From Homarus americanus (taxonomy: Eukaryota > Arthropoda > Malacostraca > Decapoda > Nephropidae), in assembly GCF_018991925.1 (NCBI RefSeq), contig NW_024753828.1, forward strand, positions 5,732,339 through 5,796,338: 64,000 nucleotides of DNA. The letters are read 5' to 3'. The notes beneath the pieces were generated by a model. It saw only the letters and a program-made list of their open reading frames with translations. It made no database searches and was not told the DNA's origin. Below are positions 50,582-61,023 of the stretch, piece by piece. Each line of letters begins with the position of its first letter. Position 1 is the stretch's first letter. Position numbers and translations under genes: made by a program.

Positions 50582-53500
50582 CTTCAGATTTAGTCAGTTA
50601 CAATGAGCTTGGGAAACAATTGAAAAGCTACTGACAGTTTGTATAAAGGAAGCAGAGTATATGTAGTGTGTGAGAAAGGTGTGAGTGTATGTTTTTGATA
50701 AATCATATTGCCATGTATATTTTGTGTTGATGGGCGGAGCTGTGTGTGATGGGAGTGAGAAGGGATAAAAATGTCTTATGGTTAGTCCATGTTGGTAGAG
50801 AATGCATTTAATCACAGCTGATGTATGTAAGTGATGCTTTGTTAGCCAAGTCAGAATATTTTAAATACAGAGTCAAGTTATTTAGGTAAAGTGTGTAACA
50901 GAAGAAGAATAAGAGTAGAGAGTTAGTCTCCTGTTGTAATGAGAAGGGCAGTCCCAGTATGTTACTAGTTTGAAGGGTGGAGAGAGTGGTACAGGTACAT
51001 TACTACAGTAATTAAAAAGAATCAAGGATTGAAAGAGGTTTGTTTGGAAAGGAATTGGTTCAGATCTCGGTAGCCATCTTAGGTAGGAATATTAAGTGAA
51101 ATTTATAAGAAGTTTAATGTCAAGAGTGCACTGCTGGCTCAGACCTTTTTCTGGGTGTGAAACCTTAATTTACTGGGTACAGATAAATCAGATATGAGGG
51201 CAGTATAGATTAATAACACATGCAATATTGTCTGTATTTGGATCAGAGTACTATTGAGGAAGAGTAAATTTATGAAAAAGAAGAATGAGATGAAAGTGTC
51301 ATTTGAAAAGTAAGATAAGAAAGTTATTAAAGTGAAAGTGTGCTGACACATTATTGTCTTGAACAAAGTTTGGTGGACTGAGTCATTTGTTGTAGAGGAT
51401 TCTTAAGAGGATGGTTGATGGTATATGTTAACGCTCATAGGAGCGTTATTGGTTTGTTGCTGGAGAAATAAACCCTCAACGTTGACGCGTACCATATAAT
51501 TCGGTCAAAACCTGTTAAAGAACATTTCTCATATAACAAATGCTGTTATCTCAGGACACATATTATGAAATACAATCAATATACAGTACATAGCCTGTTA
51601 ACATCTTAAATATAACTCGCATGTTATAACTAGTGATACAGGAGACAATTGGTATAATATGATCAAATTGCAGTACACAAATATACTTATTAAAGTTATT
51701 TAGAGTTTCTTAGCAGATTCTAATACTTCACGATCACTCACGTTTTAGGGTCTAGTGGTCTGAACCAACGTGTTGTCTGCCCTGTAGAAATCAGCAGACT
51801 ACCCTCGAGGGCAATCTCAGCCCGGAGGCGAGGGCCATATGTTTTCGTATTGAAACACCTCAGCAGATTGGTCAGCAAATTCGTTGTCAACACTATATCT
51901 CTTATCTCATCCCCTCTCTGTCTCTCTCTCGCCCAATTTATCTTATTATGGTTATCCCTCTCTTTCTCTCTCTTCTAGCTTATCTTACTGTGGCAGTAAC
52001 AGTATAAGAGGACCAAAGAGAATGTTAATGATGAAAGAACGGGATATTCAGTATGAGAAAGCTGTTTTAATAATATCTTTCTCTTTGACTGCACATTGGC
52101 CATGGTGCTATATGACTGTGCAGCATATAAAAGGGAAGAATACTACTCCTCAAATCCAGGTAAATCCATTTTACTTTTAAAAGATTGTTTTTGCTTGGCC
52201 ATATATACATTCTCCAGTTTGCCTTTAAGCACTAGCCTTATTCAAACAGGTTTGGCCCTCAGGTGAGTCAGTTACCCTATATTGAATGGATATAAGAGTA
52301 AGGTGTTTGACTTTAAATAATGACTCGGTCATCCTGGGTGTGCTCTTCAGTGATACATCTTATTCCAGCACTGTTCGTTGCTTCCTCTTTGTCTTCCATA
52401 AGAGCATGAAGCTATTAATGCACTTAATTTTTCTTGCAATACCACATCAAACTCAGATTGTTTACTTATGCTGTAACAATTCCAGCTTATGAAGGAAATG
52501 AGTCAATGGAGTTATATCTTTTTACCTCAAGTTTTCTTCAGTGGTTGCCTCTCCATGTTAGATTTCTACAAATGGTATTCCTATAGTTTTTGATGATTGT
52601 GCTACACAGGACAATAGCCTACTCTCAATTTATTTTTTTATTTATCAGCTTACTAGCCATTTGGGCAATTGATCTGTTCTTTGTTAATTTGCTATGATAT
52701 TTATTGTCCAGGATGAAACTGGAATACTCAGAGAAAACCTTTGATGTTTGGTAAGGTCACATTGAATAGCACCCTTCCCACATTTGTCCCAGGGTAGGAC
52801 TGGAACCAAGGACACAGTGGTGAGAAATATGTGCATTACTGCTGTACCACCAGTACTGTACAGTAAAGTAATGGGATAATATCCAGCTCTCACATCTGTT
52901 GGTAGTTTGTTTTATTTTGTGATGCTGAGGCATAAGCTTAAGGCATCAAATACTGTACACATTACAGTATACAATATATCTAATATATTCAATAGTTTAT
53001 TGATCATCTTTATTACTGGAGCATATTTGTTTATTTTTAAAAGAAGTGAATATCATTTACAATTTGAAACAAAATATTGATAAATTTGTACTGTAGTGTA
53101 ATACAGTACTTTAATTTTAATAGAATACCACTCCCAAATTAAAAGCAGCTGCACGTAATAAGGAAAAGTCCAACATGTTTATAAATATGGTTTGTTTTCA
53201 ACTGAATTTCCTGTCTACGTAACTACAGCTTCATTGTTAACTACGGGATGTTAGGTAAGTGGCTGTAAGAAGAAGAGAGCTTACCAGTAGTACTTGTGAT
53301 AGTTATGGACACTTGTTGACAAATATTGCTACTTTATGCACATAGCAAGAGTACAGAACTTTGTAATAGTGTAGGGAATTTATTTTGATAAAATACATAA
53401 CTGTACTGTACACTCATTGAAATCGGAGAACTTGTTTGAGGAAGTGGTAGGAAGAATGCCCTTGATTAAACTGTAAGCACTTAAACCATTTTCTTTGTGC

Positions 53501-54789
53501 ATTACAGCATTAATACAATGGTAATACTGTATAGTACTTTACCATGAAAAGTACCTTCAGCTTTGTATTATCAATTAAGTTGATTAATATCTCAGTTAAT
53601 ATATGAAATAGACAAATGTGTGAGGCAGACCCTATAAACTAAGTTGGCTGACGCCAGATTGTAATTCTTCAGCAAGAGTTGATATAATTGTCTTTAATAA
53701 GTAAAAGGTGTAGAGCTGGCCTGCTTCTGTCTCTGAATGATACTCATACTGTACTGTACTTCTATAACATACAGTAGTGTGATTCAGTAACAATAATATT
53801 AAGAGAGATTGTTTATAATCGATATCTCCCATGGGAGATATTTTTAACTTATCTATATGGTGTTTTGTTAACTTTAATTGTAATATATTGACATCTCCAG
53901 TTGTATGAATGTTATCCAACTATATGTAACAAGTCATTTGTAGCTTGGCTTGTTTTCCAGACCATAGTTAAGATGGTAGCAAGTAAAGTAGCCAGTGAGT
54001 GAAAATACAATAGAGTATTTATTATTTTTATTATTTTATAAGTAATATATTAATACAGTAACATATTTAACAGTTGCTGAGGTAATGTTATAAGCTAATG
54101 GCTGTCAATTTTATTCATTCTTTATTTGTAGAAACGCCATACAATAACTAATGCATTTAAAAAACATTTGAATCTCGTGGGTTAGTTTTTGATAGCTTGA
54201 CCGATTTTACACAAATGTATTTAAAAAAACAAGTTATACCACATATAGGGCTTTTATTTTATGACTGATGTGTAATACAGGCATTTAAATTGCCAATTTT
54301 ACCTTTTAATGTAAGTGAGGCATTAATCCCTGGACTAATTGTTAACAGGAAAATAATTACCTGTAGTTACTGTATACTGTACAGTGACACTTCTGCTGTC
54401 CTTTTATTATCAGTGTGTGTCCAACTCTGAAGTGATCACTGTTAATTTTTGGATTCTGTAGGAAATATTTCACTCTGCCTTATTTGTATGCATGTATAAT
54501 ATACTATATATAGTCTAATACTGTACATAGTAGTAATGTAAATACTGTATTAAATTTGAGTGAATTAAGATCGATATCTTTTAATAAGCCTCGTTAATGA
54601 TGAAATTAAAATTATTCTCATATACCCCAGTACACACGCACCAAAAAATAATACAAGTGTATTATGTACAATATATATGATTTTGTTTTACACTCTTACA
54701 GACCTTTACACCTATGATGCAGAATGGCCAGAATTAAAACACTGACTACTCCATTCACTGTCTTGCTACTCATCTTCGTCCCTGGGCAT
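50582..54789. other. Intergenic, no gene seen
   Basis: Apart from the SINE at 52640, AT-rich with many TACAGTA words. A 98-codon frame at 51884-52180 ends at a donor-like CAGGTAAAT but has no recognised domain. Confidence 0.45.
52640..52854 (-). mobile_element. tRNA-related SINE copy 2
   Basis: Reverse strand reads TGGTACAGCAGTAATGC (A-box-like) then CTTGGTTCCAGTCCTACCC (B-box-like), then the same body as copy 1. The two copies share order and orientation but are well diverged. Confidence 0.5.
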
Positions 54790-55226
54790 CACACTAGCCA
54801 CTGTTTTCTGTATGCACTGCTGGCAGGTACTGAGTATACATGGGCTCATGAATGTAACTGACTTCTGTATATGCCAGTGATGGTCATGTCTGGTCTAATA
54901 TGAGCTCACACTCAATACTGTTACAATGTTCACTGGCAGGTTATTCCAAAGTTCACAACCCCTACTGCAAAGAAGTTAGTTCTGACCATTTTCTGTACTG
55001 ATACCTTCTACAACTTGAAGCTGTGGCCCTTAGTTGGGTGGCCATCATCTAGCTCCAGAGGCTCATTTGACTGATTAATGTCTTTTGAAGAACTTGTAAA
55101 CTTCTATTAAATCACTCCTTGCCTTTCTACGGTATAAAATAAGCAATTGAAAATATTTTAATTTCTCTTGGTACTTGAGGTGCTGGCACCAGTTCGGTGG
55201 CCCTCCTTTGGACATTCTCTCTTTAG
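54790..55226 (-). pseudogene. LINE-E copy 6, old and degraded
   Basis: Reverse strand shows the same blocks as LINE-E (ILYRRKARSDLIEVYKF, CQHLKYQEKL) with many substitutions and stops. A 302-base MITE abuts its upstream end at 55229. Confidence 0.75.
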
Positions 55227-55228
55227 TA

Positions 55229-55530
55229 CAGGGGGTCCCCGGATTAAGAAGGGGTTCCGCCCCTGTGGATGTTCTTAAGTTGGATTTGTACGTAAGTTGG
55301 AACACATTCTATGTACATACTGTTCTTACAGAACAATGTTTAAAATTCCACTAGATCATAGCCTAAGCCCTTATATACATCTAAAATCACCTAATTTATA
55401 GACAAAAGAAGGAATGGATTGACAAAATACAGGAAATGAAAGTAAGAAATAAGTCATCGGGTAAATAAAATACTGTAAATTTCAAGTTTAACTCCGTATA
55501 GGCGGGCGTTCGTAAGTTGGGGACCCCCTG
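55229..55530. mobile_element. TA-flanked MITE (Tc1/mariner-pogo type)
   Basis: 302 bases with ends CAGGGGGTCCCC and GGGGACCCCCTG, flanked by TA on each side. GTACGTAAGTTGG and CGTAAGTTGGGGACC next to the ends resemble pogo/Tigger-type termini. No coding frame. It abuts the upstream end of an old LINE-E copy. Confidence 0.8.
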
Positions 55531-55532
55531 TA

Positions 55533-56914
55533 GTATTGTATATCCCAGGGACTAAACAGAAATGTGTTTTATCTTAGTTGCAATGCACCAATAGGCCTTC
55601 AAATAACTGTAATGCAAAAAAAAATAAAATAAATGAGAGGACTTGTGAAAGCTGTACTCTAATATAATATATTCAATACAATGAAATCTGGGGCTGTTGT
55701 ATGTACGAGCCCTCTAAAGAAATGCAAAGTACAGTAGTTTAAAGACATAAGAAAGCCTCCGAGACCAGACAAACTTACAGTGAACGGAATGCATGATTGG
55801 CTAGTAAGCTAACCAAGAGTAAGGAGGATAAACAAATAAATCAGATGGTAGTGGTATTCAAAGTAGAGTTTACTATACACTAAACTGTATAGTATTCAGG
55901 GACATCAAATATGGAAGGTCACATATGCATGCTAAATATACCCATTCATTGTCTTTTAAACAATATATGTTGAGTAATGTACTGATATACAATACTGAAC
56001 TTAAAATGATTTCCCAACCCCTGAAACAATAAGTTAAACAAAAAAGTAAATAAAGAATGTGTTACCAACATAAATAGAAATATGTAATGAAATATATTGA
56101 GCCAGAAGACTAAATATATAAGACAAAGTGAAAGTACCATGTAAAATATAGTCGAATCATTTTGGGAACTTCTAGATTTAGTTTTTTTTTTTACTGAGAT
56201 AATAGAAAAGGTCTGATAAGAACCTGAAAGAGACAAGGGAACTAAAAATAGAATAGTAAAGGAGAAGGTATTTAAATTTGGCGGGTGTCTGTTGGCCTCA
56301 TCTTACACCATAAACAATGGACGAATGAACTACTAGGAGCGTTATTCACTAAAACACTCCTTAGGGTTAATTAATATACACTTAAAACAATAATATATGA
56401 CTTAAATATACATTGAATATAATATAATAGTTTATGGTTATGAGATTTTAGGGTAAATATTTGAGAATTATGGAGATTGTGTGAGTGAGGTGTCAGTCGC
56501 CTGGGAGCAGCTGACGTCCCTGCCTGACCGTCAGCTGATCAACCAAATACATCAGCATTTAACTCCAATTCCTTCAGCACAATGAATATTTAATACAATT
56601 TAAGGTATTCACGTTTAAATAGTTATTATGGAAGGTATGAATTGGGAGGAAATGACTTTAGATAATGAAGGTCATAAATTTTGGCGAAGAGGATAAAAGT
56701 AAAGTATCAGGTGAAATATAACAGTGGGATAGTATAGAACTGTTAGCTAAAAGTCAAGCTTAGTAAGATAAGCTTATTTATCAATTGATGGCCGTGAAAT
56801 ATATGCTAAAACTTTTCTCTTAGAAGAATTTAATGTAATAGTAAATGAGAGAAGTTTAAGTTAACCATTTACTGTACTGTACCTAACAAAAATCTCTAGA
56901 AGAAAACTTATTTC
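55533..56914. other. Intergenic, nothing recognised
   Basis: AT-rich. The 96-codon reverse frame at 55946-56236 is a low-complexity hydrophobic frame in AT-rich DNA. Confidence 0.45.
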
Positions 56915-56951
56915 TTTCCTTTATCCTCTTTGCCACTGATTGGGTCGTTAA
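56915..56951 (-). repeat. LINE-E 3' tip
   Basis: About 35 bases match the extreme 3' end shared by the LINE-E copies (CCTCTTTGCCACTGAT), cut off before the inverted-repeat element that follows. Confidence 0.5.
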
Positions 56952-56979
56952 CCTCAAGGATTTTGGTTTGCGCTTCAAC

Positions 56980-57377
56980 TATTTATGTGCCATGACCGGC
57001 TAAGTTCCTACTAATGCTATTTTACCATCAGTGCACTCTGATTGGATAAGTACTTTCTATCTAATATGATGTGGGGTCAGCTCCCCGGCTAGAAAGGTAA
57101 GGTTAGGTTAGGTCAGGTTCTATTAGGTTCTAGTAACTGTCACCTCTTTTATAATGATAAGAACATCTGTGGAAAAACTGAACAAAATCAAACAACTTTT
57201 TTTGGTTAGATATGTTAATAGCTACACAACGATCGACTTACGGTGAAATAAATTCCAAATGCTGCCAGTCACGGTCACATATCGTTCTGGCATTCGCTGG
57301 TAATGGACGATTAGTTAATCAGCGCAGTCATGGTAAAATAGCGTTAGAAGGAACTTAGCCGGTCGTGGCAAAATAGC
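56980..57377. mobile_element. Inverted-repeat element with TTAGG core
   Basis: Arms about 55 bases: GCCATGACCGGCTAAGTTCC (from 56989) pairs with GGAACTTAGCCGGTCGTGGC (to 57369), and GCTATTTTACCAT with ATGGTAAAATAGC. The core carries GGTTAGGTTAGGTCAGG (57103-57119). Confidence 0.7.
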
Positions 57378-57690
57378 CACTGCCTAAATATTAATGCTTC
57401 CGTTTCTTACTCATGGGTAATGTATTAAGTTCCTATGTTAATATCCCCTAAAAGGACAAGGATTTGCAGCTTTTTTTAATATTAGTTTAGCAATATACAT
57501 AAGTACTTCCCAGCATCTTTTCCATACACACACAAACATTTCCAGCTAATGTTAGTACTGTACATTATATTATTGTCAAGGCAAGATTTCCCATTGACTA
57601 TGACTTTTGATTTACTGTACAGTACTTGGGCAATGAAGGCATCTACCTCTTTTTGTACTGTAAATGAACACAAGGTAATACTGGAAGACA

Positions 57691-57873
57691 GTACTGGGTC
57701 AATTTAGGATAGTAGCCAGGTTTCGGTTAGGTTAGGTTGGGTTTGGTTAGGTTAGGGCCGTTAGCACCAGAAACGAAGGTCAGGTTCATTTGAATCACAA
57801 CAAGAACCAGAGGAAAAATGTATTTTTTAAGGAAAAATCAAAACCTGGCTACTATCATAAATTGACCCAGTAC
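57691..57873. mobile_element. Inverted-repeat element (MITE) with TTAGG core
   Basis: Ends GTACTGGGTCAATTTAGGAT... and ...ATAAATTGACCCAGTAC pair over about 32 bases, through AGTAGCCAGGTTT. Possible TA target. The core holds GGTTAGGTTAGGTTGGG (57726-57742) and GGTTAGGTTAGGG. Confidence 0.78.
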
Positions 57874-57920
57874 TGTACCACACATTAACCAGGAAATTGA
57901 AGAAATTTTTCTGTAAAATA

Positions 57921-58845
57921 TAAGGCGTTTTTGATCCACGGAATAGCTAACGCGTTAGCTATTCTGTATACGCAGACGCTGCTTTTGAATTGTGCGCATG
58001 ACACATTCAGAGGGAAAAGCTAACACCTCGATCAGGCGTTAGCTTTGTGTAGCGCCCAAGCAGCTCAAACAGCTAACAGCCAATCGGCGATTTCTCCTAC
58101 TGAAAATACGAGGCTCATGTCCGCTTACGGAGAATATTTTGATTAATATTGAAGAGTTGAGGGCATGTAAGGTAATAAAAAACTGTGATATAATAATAAA
58201 AATAATTCTATATACGGGAGTATATTGAATAGGATCTAAAACAAAGCGTATGGATTGAATAAATTGAAAAGGATTGCGCCTAGTTGAAACCTGTTTTGGC
58301 TCCGCCCATTTTTAAGTGGGCGCTGTCCGATTTCGTTAGCCGCTGGTGACTTTGGTGTAACAATATTGATAATTACTCAAATATGATTGAAAGTTTAATA
58401 TCATTACTCATAAGATACTTTAAATAAGGGTGAAAAGTTTATTACAGTACTGTACCGGTAAGTGCAAAAATTAAGACATAATGAACCTGAAATTCGTTGT
58501 ATTGTGTGTATATTATATGCAAACACCTGTAAACAACACAATGTAGCCGCGAGATGAGAGAACATACAGTGGAGCTCCTTTCTGTATATAAATGGATCAA
58601 GCCGCCATGGTTATTGTTGATTGATTGACTCTTTTTCCCTTTATGTCTTTCTTTCCATATTTTTCTATATATTTTCTTCACTATTTCTTTCCGTATTGTG
58701 TCCAAATAACAGTTCTAATTTTAATGTTGTCTGAAGACTGTGTAGTACAACAGTTATTTCCAAGACGCGGTACAAATGTCATATTTGTTAATGACAGTCC
58801 GGGAAAGCTAACTCATTAACTATTCCGTGCATCTTAAAATGCCTT
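57921..58845. mobile_element. 925-bp inverted-repeat element with clustered GTTAGCT motifs
   Basis: Left end TAAGGCGTTTTTGATCCACG and right end (reversed) TAAGGCATTTTAAGATGCACG continue as matching GGAATAG(C/T)TAA ... GTTAGCT. The left part holds a perfect 24-base palindrome (57941-57964). AGCTAAC or GTTAGC recurs near 57945, 57955, 58019, 58038, 58070, 58336 and 58806. No protein is encoded, so it would depend on a transposase elsewhere. Confidence 0.6.
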
Positions 58846-60888
58846 ACAAAAAATGCCTAGAAATGCTTTCTTACTCCATGAAAATCCCATAAAGTGATAA
58901 AGATTTGCAATTTGTGTGACACTGTATTATTTTATGATTTTTCCATCATGAACACTTCAACATGCTACCTCCCAGCTTTGCCATCTTTGATGTTTGTAAT
59001 GATAAGCACTTTGTTTAATACTATTCCACAGATACAACCAACTAGAACATTTTATGTACATGATTGCTTTCTTAGTAAATTTGGTAATACTGTACGGTAT
59101 TTTGACAATTTCCATAAATGATGAAGATTTGCAAAGTTTTTGTAATATTATTGAGGCAATTTTTTCTCAAACAGTGTTTCATACACACCAATGCTTCCAG
59201 AGGAATAACTTATCAGCTGTTTCTACATTATCTGATTCATTGGAGACAGACTAAACCAACATAGTCTAACCTACCTAGTCTTAACTAATCTACTTAAATT
59301 AAAATATGTAGGTTAGGTCAGTAAGTTAGTTCATCTAATATCCAATGATTCATGTAATGTAGCAGTACAGTGAAATTTCTTTTTAACCGACTACAGGTAC
59401 AGTACATGGAGTGGAAAGTCTGTTATATCGAGGGTTTGTTAGAACAGCTTGGATGTGAAACATTATTTAACAAACTATATAGAGATGAAAGTCCATTAGA
59501 AGTGAAATCCTCCATTAATGGATTATATGGAGAGAGGAGTCCATTATATGGAGGCTTCATTGGATGTAGCAGGCTGATTTAGATTAATGTCCAGGATAAA
59601 ATGAATAAAAATAATAACATGGAAGTAGTAAATCCTCTTAACTTTATGGATTTTTTATGAGGTAAAAAGCATTTATAAATTATCTTCTATAAAAATTTCT
59701 TCAAATTAACATGTGATACTCTCTTTGATTATTACTGAAAACAATATCTGAACACCTGATTGTATCTGAAGTGAAATACTGTACTGAGTACCATTAGTCA
59801 TGGCTATATTTCACTCAGGATCAAGTTCATTTAAATACCATAATATACTGTACTGTATACTGGTAGGTCATAGAAATATTTTGGTGGCCCTGACTACAGC
59901 TTATAAAGAGAATATGTTGTTTTAAGCCAGTACAGCATTTCTTGTAAACATGGTTAGTCGTGCCAAATATTAGTACAGTACAGATACAAAATTGAAACTT
60001 ATATAATCTTCTTAAACTAACTTCAGTAAATTATATTAGATGATTGTTAGGCTAGGTTAGGTAGGTTGGGTTAAGTTTTGTTTCCTGGGTAGCTTTATAT
60101 TGGTTGTTTCTGGTCAAGTGTTAGTTGTGTCATGTTCAGTGTGTATGTTATGGTTCTTCAAAGATGACCTTTATGAAAGACCATTTTTGCTTATCTTTCA
60201 CTGTTTGTGTTCATCATATACCTTATTGAAATTTGCTGGTCTGGTTCCTTTAGTTTCATTATACTGTACATTACTATTTAATTTTTTTTCATCAATCTAT
60301 TATCCATGATAGTAACAATGTTCATAAGTACTTTATATTGTGATGCCTTATTATAAAATTTAGTTTTATTAATTAGGCTTCATATGCAGTATTACAGCTG
60401 AGTACAGGTACAGTATTTGAATATGGCAGCCTGTAATGTACAGTTGCTTCCACATGAATGAACCGCATCCTGGGAGAATGTGAGGGCTCAGGCACAAGAT
60501 GTGGGAAAGCAGCACCATAGTCAGGGCTGAATGAATGGGCTTGAAACAATGAAATTTCCTTGTTTGCATAACCACACATCAATGCTGAAGAACACTTATC
60601 ACAAGAATACTTTACGTATTTGTTTATGTTATACAGTACAGCATTGTTGTATAGCCACGACCAAGCACTACGATTGAACTATGGGGAACTGTCACACTGG
60701 GTACTCCAGCTTCACTTCCACGACTACGGTGCTGTGTTGCCACATATTGTACCTGTGCCCTCAGCCTCCCAGGCTGTGGTACGTTCATGTGCAGACAGCT
60801 GTACAAACAGTACAGAACTTAATTTCTTCAATTTATAGTCATTAGATAATGATACAGTACTTGAAAAAGCCATATTTTTATTTTGCAG
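58846..60888. other. Upstream of UBE2J2, probably containing its promoter and 5' exon
   Basis: Since the first coding exon begins at a splice acceptor, the transcription start must lie in or before this stretch. I see no clear promoter. An imperfect inverted repeat with CTAACCTAC/GTAGGTTAG core lies at about 59233-59353. Confidence 0.35.
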
Positions 60889-60907
60889 AATTTGGATTTT
60901 GGGAGTT

Positions 60908-61023
60908 ATGCCAAAGCACTCGGGCACAGCTTCAGCGCGCCTTCGGGCTGACTACATGCGCATCAAGCGTGACCCTGTGCCTTATGTCATGGCTGAGCCC
61001 CTACCATCCAACATTCTTGAGTG
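60908..61023 (+). CDS. UBE2J2: UBE2J2 first coding exon
   Basis: Residues 1-38 plus two bases of Trp39. The exon itself starts at 60889 after a TTTTATTTTGCAG acceptor, so at least one 5' exon lies upstream. Donor is GTAAGT. Confidence 0.9.

Noticed and set aside
51884..52180. 98-codon frame ending at a donor-like site, possible exon
   Set aside because: Low-complexity Ser/Leu start from CTCTCT runs; no domain and no partner exon found.
55946..56236. Hydrophobic 96-codon reverse frame, like a membrane protein
   Set aside because: AT-rich DNA gives Phe/Leu/Ile-rich frames by chance; no splice or promoter support.
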